DNA of 64,000 nt from Telmatobacter sp. DSM 110680 (GCF_039994875.1 NZ_CP121196.1:930001-994000), one strand, 5' to 3'. Shown: positions 8,143 through 17,802, numbered from the stretch's first letter. Program-made: numbers and translations. Notes: generated by a model from the letters alone, not told the origin.

Positions 8143-11004
8143 TCATTCTTCACGCAGAGCGATCATGGGATCGATCCGCATCGCCCGTTGAGCGGGGATC
8201 AAACATGCGGCGACCGCCACAAGTGCCAGAAGGATCGAAACAGTCGCGAACGTAACGGGATCGTTGGGCCGCACCCCATAGAGCAAGCTGGTCATGAGAC
8301 GATTCGCGGCCATCGATGCGCCGGTGCCGATGGTCGCACCGATAAACGCGAGTACCAGTCCGTGGCGGATCACCAGCCGCATCAAATCGCGCCGTTGCGC
8401 GCCGAGAGCCATGCGAATGCCCAGTTCGCGGGTGCGCCGCGCCACTTCGTAAGAGAGCAATCCATATAGGCCGATGCAAGCCAGCACCAACGCCAGGCCT
8501 GCGAAAAAGCTCGACAGTCGTGACATCAATCGTTGCTGAAAAAGAGCTTGATCAATCTGCTGAGTCTGAGTTCGCACCTCGAAGAGCGGCAGATTGTTGT
8601 CCAGCCCCGCCACAATGCGCCGCACCTGATTCACAAGCGCGTTGGGGTCGCCGCTGGCACGCAGCTCAAAGTGGGCGCCATTACCCACCAGCGGCACGAA
8701 CATGATGGGTCGAATGTCGCTCTGCAACTGATCGTACCTGGTATCGCTGACGATGCCGACGATGCGGTAGCCGGGCTGAGGACCAGTTGCAGGTTCATCT
8801 TCCTGCGCGTCGCCCATATGCCTGCCGACGGCGTCCTGATGCGGGAAAAATTTTTGCACAAAAGCGTGGTTGACGATTACGGGAACGGGAGCCACTGGAG
8901 ATTCCGTCTGCGGATGCACAGAAGCGGCTGTGCGCGCGCCTCCTGAACTGCTTGATGCCGCGGCTGCTTCAGCGGCAGCCGTCATCACCGCGCTCGTCTT
9001 CTCCGCCGCGGCGAAATCCGTTGCTGTAAACGGGCGCCCTACCAAAATAGGAATGCGCATCATCGAGAAAAAATCGGATCCAACCGCGAGAGTCGATGTA
9101 TCGATATTGGTTTTGGGAGGGGCGCCGTCCAGGTGAATATCCGTGCCAGACCAACTTCGACTCAATAGCGCACTTTCGGAATAACTGGCAGAGACAACAC
9201 CGGGCAACGAAGCGAATCGTTCCTGCAATTGACGGTAGAGCTGCGCGGTTCGTTCATCCTTATATCCGGCCAGGCCTGGATTGATGCCGAACAAGAGGAT
9301 GTTTTGTGTATCGAATCCTGGATTCACTGCCTGGATCATTCTGAGGGTGCGAACCATTAATCCCGCGCCAACCAGGACCACGATTGACAGCGCAACCTGT
9401 GCTACGACCAGTGCGTCGCCGAGCCTGAAGCGCCTTCCAGCTTGCAGGGCTCCGCCCGGAATGGACGAGGAGTTTTCACGGAGCGATGGGGTGATGTCAA
9501 CGCGAGATCCTCGCAGGGTCGGGACAAGTCCACATAGAACACCGGTGGTGAGCGTGATCCCGGTAGTGAACGACAGCACGCGCCAATCGAGATGAATGGT
9601 GAACGGGAAGGGCTGGTCGAGGCCGCTGGACACAAACGTGGTGATGGCATCGACGCCCCAGAGGGCCAGCAAAATGCCAAGCGCACCACCGGCGACCGAA
9701 AGCAGAACGCTCTCAGTGAGAAGTTGGCGGGCGATGCGGGCGCGTCCAGCGCCAAGTGCCTGACGCACTGCCAATTCTTTCTGACGCTTGGTCGAGCGAG
9801 AAAGGATGAGACCGGCGACGTTGGCGCAGGCGATCGCGAGAACGAGGCCAACCGCGACCATGATGAGATTGAGCATGGGAGCGATCTGTCTACTTTCGCC
9901 GTTGAGGGCCTCGCGCCCGGGCAACAGTCGCATCGCGGGATCGTCAGCTTCAGTGAAGGCCGGCTTGGCTCCATGCAGCACTTCGGCGCGGAACAGGGCG
10001 TTGACCTCAGTTTGGGCCTGCTCTATAGAAACTCCAGGTTTGAGGCGGCCAGCGGCCACGACCCACCACGTAGATGCATCCGAGAGCCTGTCACGCGTAC
10101 CCCACCATGAGCTTTTCACCTGCCGCGAGAGTGAAAGAGGCATGAAGAAGTCCTGGCGCTTGCCGGGCGTGAGACTTGTAAAGCCGGGACTGGAGACACC
10201 TACGATGGCAGCTTCGACGTTGTTGAGGCGGATCACACGTCCCACTGCGGATGGGTCTGCGCCGAACGCGCGGTTCCAATAGCCATAGTCCAGAACGATC
10301 ACGGGAGATGCAGTAAGTGCGTCATCTGTGGGGAGCAGCGGACGTCCGAGAAATGTCCTCACGCCAACCGTTGAGAAATAGTCGCCTGAAACATAGAGTC
10401 CACGCGCGATATCTGCTTGACCGTTACCGCTGAAATCCACTTCAAGAGCGCCGGCGAATGCGGCCACACTGGAGAATGCGTTCGTGCGGCTGCGCAGAGT
10501 CTCAAAAAACGGGACCGAGAGCGAGCATTCTTCAGCACAGTCGCCATAGCTGCTTTGTCCGTGTAATTTCGGCCTATTGTGAGCTGACCAGCTGAAGATC
10601 ACCAGGTGTTTCGGATCTTCGACGGGGAGAGATTGCAACAGCACCGCGTCAATGACGCTGAAGATTGCGGTATTTGCTCCGATGCCGAGAGCGAGCGTGA
10701 GAATGGCAACGGCGGCAAAGCCTGGCGACTTTGCCAACATGCGGAGCGCGTAACGCAGATCCTGCAAGGTCTGCTCAATCCAGAGCATCGTTCGTTCATC
10801 GCGATGCGCCTGTTTAGCTTGTTCAACGCCGCCGTATGAGCGACTCGCCGCTAACCGCGCTTCTTCCGGCGACATGCCGCGACGAACAAATTCATCCGTC
10901 AGCAAAGTCAGGTGCGATGCGACCTCGCGCGCCAAATCCTCCTCCGCACGATTGTTGCGAAAGAGATTCGAGAACTGTCTCAAGAATCGTTTCCATCGCA
11001 CCAT
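8143..11004 (-). CDS. ADOP-type ABC permease (duplicated orphan permease)
   Basis: Start at ATG 11004, two bases after the stop of the PadR gene upstream, so the two are translationally coupled; longer in-frame starts would run into that gene. The 953-residue protein has an N-terminal cytosolic helical segment (RAEEDLAREV... MSPEEARLAASRSYGGVEQ) and a first membrane helix after LAKSPGF (FAAVAILTLALGIGANTAIF). Two MacB_PCD/FtsX units follow, ending in MRIDPMIALRE. This is the layout of acidobacterial duplicated orphan permeases, for which an ATPase is usually not linked. An alanine/serine-rich insert (about 8895-9015) interrupts the second periplasmic domain. Function unknown; the PadR next door is its likely regulator. 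Confidence 0.9.
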   Translation of the reverse strand: MVRWKRFLRQFSNLFRNNRAEEDLAREVASHLTLLTDEFVRRGMSPEEARLAASRSYGGVEQAKQAHRDERTMLWIEQTLQDLRYALRMLAKSPGFAAVAILTLALGIGANTAIFSVIDAVLLQSLPVEDPKHLVIFSWSAHNRPKLHGQSSYGDCAEECSLSVPFFETLRSRTNAFSSVAAFAGALEVDFSGNGQADIARGLYVSGDYFSTVGVRTFLGRPLLPTDDALTASPVIVLDYGYWNRAFGADPSAVGRVIRLNNVEAAIVGVSSPGFTSLTPGKRQDFFMPLSLSRQVKSSWWGTRDRLSDASTWWVVAAGRLKPGVSIEQAQTEVNALFRAEVLHGAKPAFTEADDPAMRLLPGREALNGESRQIAPMLNLIMVAVGLVLAIACANVAGLILSRSTKRQKELAVRQALGAGRARIARQLLTESVLLSVAGGALGILLALWGVDAITTFVSSGLDQPFPFTIHLDWRVLSFTTGITLTTGVLCGLVPTLRGSRVDITPSLRENSSSIPGGALQAGRRFRLGDALVVAQVALSIVVLVGAGLMVRTLRMIQAVNPGFDTQNILLFGINPGLAGYKDERTAQLYRQLQERFASLPGVVSASYSESALLSRSWSGTDIHLDGAPPKTNIDTSTLAVGSDFFSMMRIPILVGRPFTATDFAAAEKTSAVMTAAAEAAAASSSSGGARTAASVHPQTESPVAPVPVIVNHAFVQKFFPHQDAVGRHMGDAQEDEPATGPQPGYRIVGIVSDTRYDQLQSDIRPIMFVPLVGNGAHFELRASGDPNALVNQVRRIVAGLDNNLPLFEVRTQTQQIDQALFQQRLMSRLSSFFAGLALVLACIGLYGLLSYEVARRTRELGIRMALGAQRRDLMRLVIRHGLVLAFIGATIGTGASMAANRLMTSLLYGVRPNDPVTFATVSILLALVAVAACLIPAQRAMRIDPMIALREE

Positions 11005-11006
11005 TA

Positions 11007-11345
11007 TTACTGCTCCTCTGTCAGCAATTTTTCGACCACACCAACCATCTGTCGCCAACGTGCTGTCTCTTCATCAAGCGCCTTCAATCCCGACTTGGTG
11101 ATGGTGTAGTACCGGGCCTCACGATTGTTTTCTGTCTTACCCCAGGATCCGCGGGTCCAGCCATGCTGCTCCAGCCGCACGAGCGCCGGATAGATGGTGC
11201 CCTGATTTAAATTCAGCTGATCGCCGGAGACTTGCTCCAAGCGGCTGGCAATTCCATAGGCGTGCTGAGGGCCCATGGTCGCCAGAGCGCGCAGAATCAT
11301 CATGTCGAGTGTGCCTTGCAAAATGGGTAGCGTCGTTTTCTTCAC
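11007..11345 (-). CDS. PadR family transcriptional regulator
   Basis: Product of 112 residues with the PadR winged-helix signature: LPILQGTLDMMILRAL, a GPQHAYGIASRLEQ helix, LNQGTIYPALVRLEQHGW (recognition helix and wing), then YYTITKSGLKAL and a C-terminal dimerisation helix. I prefer GTG 11345 to the in-frame ATG at 11369. The ATG lies inside the spacer of a TTGACA promoter, and the GTG lies about 10 bases after its -10 box, which points to a leaderless or nearly leaderless message. The gene is followed after two bases by the ADOP permease, so the pair forms a two-gene operon. Likely role: an autorepressor that also controls the permease. Confidence 0.92.
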   Translation of the reverse strand: MKKTTLPILQGTLDMMILRALATMGPQHAYGIASRLEQVSGDQLNLNQGTIYPALVRLEQHGWTRGSWGKTENNREARYYTITKSGLKALDEETARWRQMVGVVEKLLTEEQ

Positions 11346-11387
11346 TTGGCATCCAAGTAGACAGCGCATTTTACTTGGATGTCAAGT
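11344..11387 (-). promoter_or_regulatory. PadR/ADOP promoter with two operator palindromes
   Basis: Two near-copies of a 15-base palindrome, ACTTGGATGTCAAGT (11373-11387) and ACTTGGCATCCAAGT (11344-11358), lie 29 bases apart centre to centre. Read on the minus strand, the outer one contains TTGACA (11385-11380). A TCTACT -10 box (11361-11356) follows after 18 bases, at the edge of the inner one. Bound PadR would cover both boxes, so autorepression is a strong inference. Confidence 0.7.
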
Positions 11388-11640
11388 GAAACGTTCTTTT
11401 TTGTGACGAGTTGCATGGATTGCGTGATCTCGCAAAAAAGTCCCGCGCGAGACTGCTGCACAAGCAATGCGCAACTGGGCGCTGCGAAAATCCGTCCTGA
11501 AACTATTTCGCTGCCTTCTGCAACAGATTTACAGATTGGAGCTATCGGTACTGTCGATCTATCTGCTAGATTTGCCCTCACGCGGCCATGTCCCTTTTCT
11601 TTCTCAAGCAGAACGAGATGGTCGCGCAAGGAGAGTCTCG

Positions 11641-12225
11641 ATGAACATCCCCACACATTTTGCCGGTCGCATCCTGTTGTGTTGCGCCGTTGCTGCGGCT
11701 CCGGCCTTTGCTTTTGCTCAAGCTGCGGCGCCGTCCAAGCCAGCGGTCGGCACGCAGATGACACCGTCAGCCACTTACGACAAGCTGCTCTCCGGCATGG
11801 AGAAGGAATTTGTAGATGCCGCTGAGGCCATGCCCGAAGACAAATTCAATTTTGCGCCGCCAGCTAGCGCGGGAGATTTCAAAGGCGTGCGTTCCTTCGG
11901 TGGCCAGGTCAAGCACGTTGCCGAGGCCAACTATTACTTCTTTGGCGGCGGCATGTCCGAAGCCGATATGAAGGCCAAGTCAGACGCCATCGAAAAGCTG
12001 ACTGCGAAGGCCGACATCATTCAGGCGTTGAAAGACTCGTTCACGCAGGCGCACACCTTTATTGGTGGGATCACACCTGAGAATGCCTTCGTGATGACGG
12101 CCAGTGGCACGCGGGGTGGGATGTCTGCATTCGGCATCGCGCACCTGATGGACCACTACGGCCAGATGGTGGTTTATCTGCGCATGAACGGCATCGTACC
12201 GCCGGCTAGCCGCGGCAGCATGTAA
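11641..12225 (+). CDS. Secreted DinB-like protein
   Basis: Start at ATG 11641, with GGAG 12 bases upstream and a signal peptide (MNIPTHFAGRILLCCAVAA, cleavage near AFAQ). The mature 165 or so residues form a four-helix pattern like DinB/YfiT metalloproteins. Candidate metal ligands are His in VKHVAEAN and in AHLMDHYGQMVVYLR; the C-terminal H-x-x-x-H-x-Q spacing is typical. Cytosolic DinB proteins include thiol S-transferases; exported ones are common in Acidobacteria and have no known role. It lies between two ADOP loci and is transcribed against both. Confidence 0.78.
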   Translation: MNIPTHFAGRILLCCAVAAAPAFAFAQAAAPSKPAVGTQMTPSATYDKLLSGMEKEFVDAAEAMPEDKFNFAPPASAGDFKGVRSFGGQVKHVAEANYYFFGGGMSEADMKAKSDAIEKLTAKADIIQALKDSFTQAHTFIGGITPENAFVMTASGTRGGMSAFGIAHLMDHYGQMVVYLRMNGIVPPASRGSM

Positions 12226-12265
12226 GCTGCCGCAAGCAGCGGTAACAAGCAAGCCCGGGTCATCT

Positions 12266-12300
12266 AAGCCCAGGTTCATCGTTGGGGTGAGCCTGGGCTT
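12266..12300. terminator. Bidirectional terminator hairpin
   Basis: AAGCCCAGG at 12266-12274 pairs with CCTGGGCTT at 12292-12300 and is followed by TGCTGTTATT. It lies between the stop of the DinB-like gene (12225) and the end of the convergent ADOP gene (12306). Confidence 0.65.
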
Positions 12301-12305
12301 TGCTG

Positions 12306-14732
12306 TTATTGTTCGCGAATCGCGGATACCGGATTCACACGCATGGCGCGATGGGCGGGCAGGTAGCAGGCCATCATCGCCATCACTCCCAGCAGCAAAA
12401 CTACGGCGATCACTGTGAGTGGGTCGGTTGCGCTGATCCCATACAACATCCCGGCGATGAACCGTGTGAGGCCAAACGCGAGCAAAAGACCGAGCAAGAG
12501 CCCCATACCAGTTAGTCGAAGCCCCTGCATGAGAACGAGGCGAAGGACGTCCGCGCGCGATGCACCGAGAGCAACGCGGATTCCGATTTCATGGGTTCGT
12601 AGTTGTGTGCGGTAAGAAATCACCCCGTAGATACCGGTCGCTGCCAGGATCAGGGCGATGATTGCGAAGATTCCAGCGAAAGTACTGGCCATGACCGGGA
12701 ATATGGTGGAGGCGCGGGTGGTTTCGCGAAGAGAGCGGACATCAAAGAGCACAAGTTGCCGATCGACCTGATGAATGGCTTCCTCGACGACTCGCGCCAT
12801 CGAGTCTGGGTCGCCGGAGGTCTGGACCATCAGCGTTGGTTCGTCCGGGTTCTGGAAGAAGCTCCGGTAAACCATCGGCTCCGGCGTCTCGTTCACGAAC
12901 TGGTGCTTGGAGTTTTTTGCAATCCCGATCACGGTGTACATGCGCCCCCAGATCTTCACGTGACGGCCGATCGGGTTTTCACCGGGCCAGTAACGGTTGG
13001 CCAATGTTTGATCGACAATGGCCACCGGTGGTGCGCTGCGGTTGTCGTCGCGGGTGAACTCCCGGCCCTCAGTGATGGGGATTCCCATCAGAGAGAAGTA
13101 CCCGGCGGTGACATCGGCACGGCGCACCTCGTGCGACTCGTGCATCTTGGGAACGTAATTCTCGGGATAGACGTCGGCATTTCTGCCATTGAAGGAGAGA
13201 GGCAGCCAATTGCCAAGCGCGGCAACCTGAACGCCGGGCAGAGCTGAAACGCGGTCGAGAATCTTGTGCTCAATCGCGTCAGCTTCGTTGTCAGAGTAAC
13301 CGGCGATTCCCAGAGCCATGGAGGCGGTAAGGATGTGGTCCTGCTTGAAGCCGGGATCAGCATCGCTCATGTTTCTGAGCGTACGCAGAAAGAGCGCGGA
13401 CGAGACGAGCAGGGCTAGCGAGAGAGCTATCTGTGCAACTACGAGGCCGCTGAGTAAACGCCGGTGATGTCCTCCGGAGATGCTGGCGGTCTCTTCTTTG
13501 AGCACTTCGGCGGCGTTGACGCGGGAGGATCGCAGCGCAGGGAAGGCGCCACAGATCACCACCGCAAGCGCTGAAAGCAGCACGATGATTCCGATGACGT
13601 TGTGATCCACAGTTCCATTCAGGACGATTGGATTTGCGTTGGGCGGGATGAAATCGGCGAATCGCTTGGCGGTCCAGGAGGTGAGGATAAGGGCGAGCAC
13701 GCCACCTGCGCTGGAGACGATCAATCCTTCGAGGGCCATCTGACGCATGAGCTGCAGACGGCTGGCCCCGAGCGATTCGCGGATGGCGATTTCTCTTCTG
13801 CGGGCGACAAAGCGTACCAATGCCAGGGTGGCGACGTTTACGCATGTGAGCAACAAGACGAAGCCGGCAATTGCCAGAAGAATCGGAAGAGACTTGGCCA
13901 GATATACGTTCGCGCCAAACGGCGAGCGCCACATCGGATCGAGCGTGATATTGTTTGCGCCGATGTGATCGCTGGGATATTCGGCCACAATCTGGCGCAT
14001 GAGGTTTTCGAGATCGTCCGTAGCTTGCTGGCGAGTGACGCCCGGTTTAAGCCGCCCCAGCACGTTGAGATAAGAGGCGCTGCGGTGCGTCATTCGGTAC
14101 CGATCTGTTCCGAGCGGATCGAGAGGGAGCCATGCATCATGGCGTACGCCGGGCATGGCATTGATGAATCCCTCCGGTGCGACCCCAATGATGGTTCCTG
14201 ATTGGCGAGCGAGCGAAATGGGCTTGCTGATAATGGCCGGATCTCCGCCGAATTTGTTCTTCCATAACGAATAGCTGAGCACCACGAAGCGCGCGCCGCC
14301 CTCCCGAGCTTCTTCGTTCGGCAAGAAGAAGCGGCCGAGTTCGGGCTTTACACCGAGGACGTCGAAGAAGTTGGACGAGACGTTTGCCACGTAGATTCGA
14401 TCGGGGGTTCCGTTGCCGGTCAAGGTCAGCCAGTCGTGGTGATAAGCAAGCATTCCGCTGAAGGTGCGGTTCCGCTCGCGAAGGTCACGGTAGTCGAGAT
14501 AGGAGAGAGGCGGGGCGGGCGAGGTGCTCCACTGGCCGCGCATGACGCTCACCAGTTCGCTGGTATTCCGGGCCTTTGGAATGGGGTGCAGCATGGTCCC
14601 GTCAATCCAACTGAAGACCGTGCTGTTAGCACAGATAGCGAGCGCCAGCATCAGCACTGCGGTAATTGTGAATCCCGGACTCTTGCGCAGTTGCCGCAAG
14701 GCAAAGCGAACATCCTGAAGCAGTCCCGTCAT
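12306..14732 (-). CDS. ADOP-type ABC permease without the N-terminal cytosolic extension
   Basis: Start at ATG 14732, preceded by a strong AAGGAGG ribosome site. The 808-residue product begins directly with the pre-helix segment (QDVRFALRQLRKSPGFTI), so the roughly 70-residue soluble N-terminal domain seen in the other ADOPs of this window is absent. It then has two MacB_PCD/FtsX units: a first helix at about 20-42, a large periplasmic domain, three helices at about 275-400, a second periplasmic domain, and three helices at the end with the MRVNPVSAIRE tail. No PadR gene and no palindromic operator lies upstream, unlike the others. Substrate unknown. Confidence 0.9.
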   Translation of the reverse strand: MTGLLQDVRFALRQLRKSPGFTITAVLMLALAICANSTVFSWIDGTMLHPIPKARNTSELVSVMRGQWSTSPAPPLSYLDYRDLRERNRTFSGMLAYHHDWLTLTGNGTPDRIYVANVSSNFFDVLGVKPELGRFFLPNEEAREGGARFVVLSYSLWKNKFGGDPAIISKPISLARQSGTIIGVAPEGFINAMPGVRHDAWLPLDPLGTDRYRMTHRSASYLNVLGRLKPGVTRQQATDDLENLMRQIVAEYPSDHIGANNITLDPMWRSPFGANVYLAKSLPILLAIAGFVLLLTCVNVATLALVRFVARRREIAIRESLGASRLQLMRQMALEGLIVSSAGGVLALILTSWTAKRFADFIPPNANPIVLNGTVDHNVIGIIVLLSALAVVICGAFPALRSSRVNAAEVLKEETASISGGHHRRLLSGLVVAQIALSLALLVSSALFLRTLRNMSDADPGFKQDHILTASMALGIAGYSDNEADAIEHKILDRVSALPGVQVAALGNWLPLSFNGRNADVYPENYVPKMHESHEVRRADVTAGYFSLMGIPITEGREFTRDDNRSAPPVAIVDQTLANRYWPGENPIGRHVKIWGRMYTVIGIAKNSKHQFVNETPEPMVYRSFFQNPDEPTLMVQTSGDPDSMARVVEEAIHQVDRQLVLFDVRSLRETTRASTIFPVMASTFAGIFAIIALILAATGIYGVISYRTQLRTHEIGIRVALGASRADVLRLVLMQGLRLTGMGLLLGLLLAFGLTRFIAGMLYGISATDPLTVIAVVLLLGVMAMMACYLPAHRAMRVNPVSAIREQ

Positions 14733-15059
14733 GGACAGCCTCCTTAAGGAACGTTGCTCCCGGGGAATAAGAGTATTGATAACTGCTGTTGCATGCAGTG
14801 CGCCAAAGCACCTGCCTTCCTAAGGTCCGCATTTACAGCGACATTGAATCTGCAAACTGCTGCGCCAGTTGATCTTCCCTTGTTCGTTCGCGTAAAAACT
14901 GTCCGTTTCCGCACACCTCACAGTCATGACTCGCGCGCCGGCATAACATCTGTGCGGAGTCAAAGCGTGGACCGCTCCTTCAATATCTTCTCGGCACACC
15001 CTGCAAAAAAGCCCCGCTCTGACAAGTCAGGGCAGGGCTTGGACTTTATACCGGCAGCA
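14733..15059. other. Intergenic region without a gene
   Basis: Between the ADOP start and the end of the next minus-strand gene I see the ADOP ribosome site at the left end and a terminator at 15009-15040. An open plus-strand frame here (about 107 codons) has no ribosome site and no protein-like composition. Confidence 0.6.
15009..15040 (-). terminator. Intrinsic terminator of the 15060..15692 gene
   Basis: Read on the minus strand, AAGCCCTGC and GCGGGGCTT pair around an inner CTGACTTGTCAG hairpin and are followed by a run of six T residues (15010-15005). It lies 20 bases after the stop. Confidence 0.75.
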
Positions 15060-15692
15060 TCACAACAAGCCGGGTAAGGATGTTGAGGTGGTGATGCGGG
15101 TTGCGGCGATAACGCCGGTAAATGTCACAGCCTTCGTTCCATCGAGGTTATAGGCCACTAGCGTGAAGCTTCCAGCGTATTTATCGCCTTCTTCGTTGAG
15201 GGTCAAGTGCTCGGTGATCTGAGCGCCCCCCGTGGGATTGCCGATGCCACTGGGCGCGTTCGCAGTATCGTTGCCGAGCCAGGGCAGGTGGTTGATGAAG
15301 TAGGACCGAGGTCCAGTCTTCTCCCAGACGCCCAGGCAGAAGTTCCCATCCTGCGGCGGTCGAGCCGATTCCATGATCTCCGTCTTGTCACTGTGGACGA
15401 CAACAAATGCGTTGTCGATCATGGGATAGGCGTTGCTGGGGATCGGATTTCCGTTTACGGTGTGGGCGGTGAAGATGACGTGCCACATGCCGACGATCGA
15501 CGGGGAATTGTCATCGTCGTCATTGAAGAGGGCGGCGTGCATGAAATGCGCCGTACCGATCTGGGGATGCCAGGCGGCGGGTTTGACGTATTTCTTATTG
15601 AGACCACACTGTGCGAGGGCGCCAGGCACCATCGCGCACGCGAGAACTAGGACGACCATTGCCGACATCAAGCTGCAATTTCTTGACTTCAT
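15060..15692 (-). CDS. Secreted protein of unknown function
   Basis: Start at ATG 15692, with GAGGAGA about 7 bases upstream. The product has 210 residues. A signal peptide (about 1-28, MKSRNCSLMSAMVVLVLACA, cleavage near GALAQ) is followed by about 180 residues with SIVGMWHVIFTA, FVVVHSDKTEIMESARPPQDGNF and ITEHLTLNEEGDKYAG segments, which suggest a small beta-barrel. I have seen such secreted proteins in acidobacterial genomes but cannot name a function. It is divergent from the winged-helix/TPR regulator at 15883, with about 190 bases between, so the regulator may control it. Confidence 0.7.
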   Translation of the reverse strand: MKSRNCSLMSAMVVLVLACAMVPGALAQCGLNKKYVKPAAWHPQIGTAHFMHAALFNDDDDNSPSIVGMWHVIFTAHTVNGNPIPSNAYPMIDNAFVVVHSDKTEIMESARPPQDGNFCLGVWEKTGPRSYFINHLPWLGNDTANAPSGIGNPTGGAQITEHLTLNEEGDKYAGSFTLVAYNLDGTKAVTFTGVIAATRITTSTSLPGLL

Positions 15693-15882
15693 TTGAATCT
15701 CTCCTCGGCCGGGGAATGCCGGCTGAACCCGAAGCTAACCGCGACAAGCTCTGGTCAAGCAATGAAGGGGAGGTAAAGTCGGAGGTGAAGTTTAGGTAAA
15801 GCGCCAACCCCTTTCAAATCGCGTGGTTTCCTGACACACTGGTTGATACTTCCCCCGCAGGAGGTATCGCCTGCCCGCCCCC

Positions 15883-17802
15883 GTGTCTCATGCTGTGACC
15901 GGTCTTGTCTTTGAATTCGGCGACTTCCGCCTCGATTGCGGACGTTTCGAACTCGTGCGCGGTGGTGCCCCCTTGCGTGTGGAGCGCAAACCGCTCGAGC
16001 TTCTCATCCTCCTCGTCTCGCGTCAGGGCCAGCTCGTCACTCGCGCTGAGATCGCTCAACATCTCTGGTCCAGCGAAGTTTTTGTCGATACCGAACACGG
16101 CATCAACACCGCCATCCGCAAGCTGCGTCACCTCCTTCGCGACGACCCGGTAGATCCGCAGTTCATTCAGACGGTTACGGGGATGGGTTATCGCTTTGTC
16201 GCTGCCACCGTAGCGATCGGAGAGTCAGCCACGGAGTCTTCTGCGGCTTCTTCCGTGGACTCTTCGACCTCAGAACCAGTCATTGCGCCCGAAGCTCCCC
16301 CACCGCCTCCCCAGGAATTACCGAAGAAACCGCTCGCCGTTCAAATTGCCATCGTTGCCCGCTTTGTCGCGCTTACTGTTCTGTTTATCGTGATGGGAAT
16401 TGGTCCGCGACAGATTGCAGGGCTTCTGCATCGCGATGCGAACCCACCTATCACTTCTCTGGCCGTGATCCCTCTCGACAATCTCTCGGGCGATCCGAAT
16501 CAGGAGTATTTCGCCGACGGCATGACCGACGAGTTGACGACCATGCTTGCCAAGGAATCGACCCTGCGCATTGTTTCCCGGACGTCTGCCATGCAGTACA
16601 AGGCTGCCCACCGTCCGTTGCCCGAAATCGCTCGCGCCCTCAACGTCGACGCCATCCTCGAGGGTTCCGTATCCCGCTCCAACGGCCAGGTGCACATGAC
16701 CCTTCAGCTCATCCGCGCCGACACCGACGCGCACCTCTGGGCTGAAAGCTATGACCGCAGCGCAAACGACGTCGCCGCACTGCCGAATGAGGCCGCGGAG
16801 GCTATCGCGCACCGGCTTCACAGCGCAGTCGCCGCTCAGGGAACCGTCCACACTCTAAGTCCCGAAGCGCATGATGCCTACCTGCGAGGCCGCTATTTTC
16901 TCCAAAAGCGCGAACCGGACAAAAGCGCGGCCTACTTTCAGCAGGTCGCTTCCATCGATCCTTCATGGTCCCAGGCATACTCCGGTCTTGCCTCCGCCGT
17001 GCAGATCGAAGGTGTCTTCGGCAGCATCGGACCGCAGGATGCGATGACCAGGAGCGATGCGGCTGCACGACGGGCCATTGAACTCGATCCCGACAACGGG
17101 GAAGGATATTCTGCACTCGGCCTTACGCAGGCCATCTTCGAATGGAACTGGTCGGACGCAGAAGGGAATCTGAAGCGAGGAATTGCACTGAGTCCCAATA
17201 GCTCTGACGCCGAACTGAATTTTGCGGTTTACCTCGACGCGGTTAACCGTCCGGAAGAAGCCGTTAAACACATGCGAAGAGCGTTGGAGATCGAACCGGT
17301 TTCGTTCATACTCAACCGGCACCTTGGATCGACGCTCTTTTTTGCACGGCACTATGATGAAGCGCTCGTACATCTGCAGCAAGCCTTGGAGATGGAGCCC
17401 GACAAACGAAGCTTCGTGGCTGGATGGGCAAGCAGGATCTATGAGATGAAAGGAATGCGGGATGAGGCTGTGGAGTCTGACGCATACGAGGCTGAGATGG
17501 AAACATCGGCTGCCAAAGCGAGCAGCCTGCTTGCAATCTACAGACGCGATGGGTGGAACGCCTACTGGGAAGCACGAATGAAGATCCTGCTAGCCCGTCA
17601 GAATGAACACTGCGTTCCTTACGATATCGGGGTCAATTACATCCGCCTCGGAGAACCAGATCTGGCATTTGCACGAATCAGTGCGGCCATTGACCAGAAG
17701 TGCTGGGAGTCGAACTGGATGATGGTGGACCCAACCCTGGACAGTATCCGATCCGACAGTCGATATAAAGACCTTCTTAAACGGATGAATCTGCCACATT
17801 GA
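15883..17802 (+). CDS. Membrane-anchored winged-helix regulator with TolB-like and TPR domains
   Basis: The 639-residue protein has four parts. Residues 8-108 form an OmpR/PhoB-type winged helix (GDFRLDCGRFELVRGG... NTAIRKLRHLLRDD... VTGMGYRFV). Residues 110-150 are a Ser/Pro-rich linker. One membrane helix lies at about 151-174. A periplasmic section follows, with a TolB/FlgO-like domain (LAVIPLDNLSGDPNQEYFADG, about 192-305) and TPR repeats to the end. CadC-type regulators sense outside signals and bind DNA without phosphorylation. The GTG start at 15883 is 18 bases past an AGGAGG; a CTG at 15871 would have better spacing, so the true start may be four codons earlier. Confidence 0.85.
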   Translation: MSHAVTGLVFEFGDFRLDCGRFELVRGGAPLRVERKPLELLILLVSRQGQLVTRAEIAQHLWSSEVFVDTEHGINTAIRKLRHLLRDDPVDPQFIQTVTGMGYRFVAATVAIGESATESSAASSVDSSTSEPVIAPEAPPPPPQELPKKPLAVQIAIVARFVALTVLFIVMGIGPRQIAGLLHRDANPPITSLAVIPLDNLSGDPNQEYFADGMTDELTTMLAKESTLRIVSRTSAMQYKAAHRPLPEIARALNVDAILEGSVSRSNGQVHMTLQLIRADTDAHLWAESYDRSANDVAALPNEAAEAIAHRLHSAVAAQGTVHTLSPEAHDAYLRGRYFLQKREPDKSAAYFQQVASIDPSWSQAYSGLASAVQIEGVFGSIGPQDAMTRSDAAARRAIELDPDNGEGYSALGLTQAIFEWNWSDAEGNLKRGIALSPNSSDAELNFAVYLDAVNRPEEAVKHMRRALEIEPVSFILNRHLGSTLFFARHYDEALVHLQQALEMEPDKRSFVAGWASRIYEMKGMRDEAVESDAYEAEMETSAAKASSLLAIYRRDGWNAYWEARMKILLARQNEHCVPYDIGVNYIRLGEPDLAFARISAAIDQKCWESNWMMVDPTLDSIRSDSRYKDLLKRMNLPH

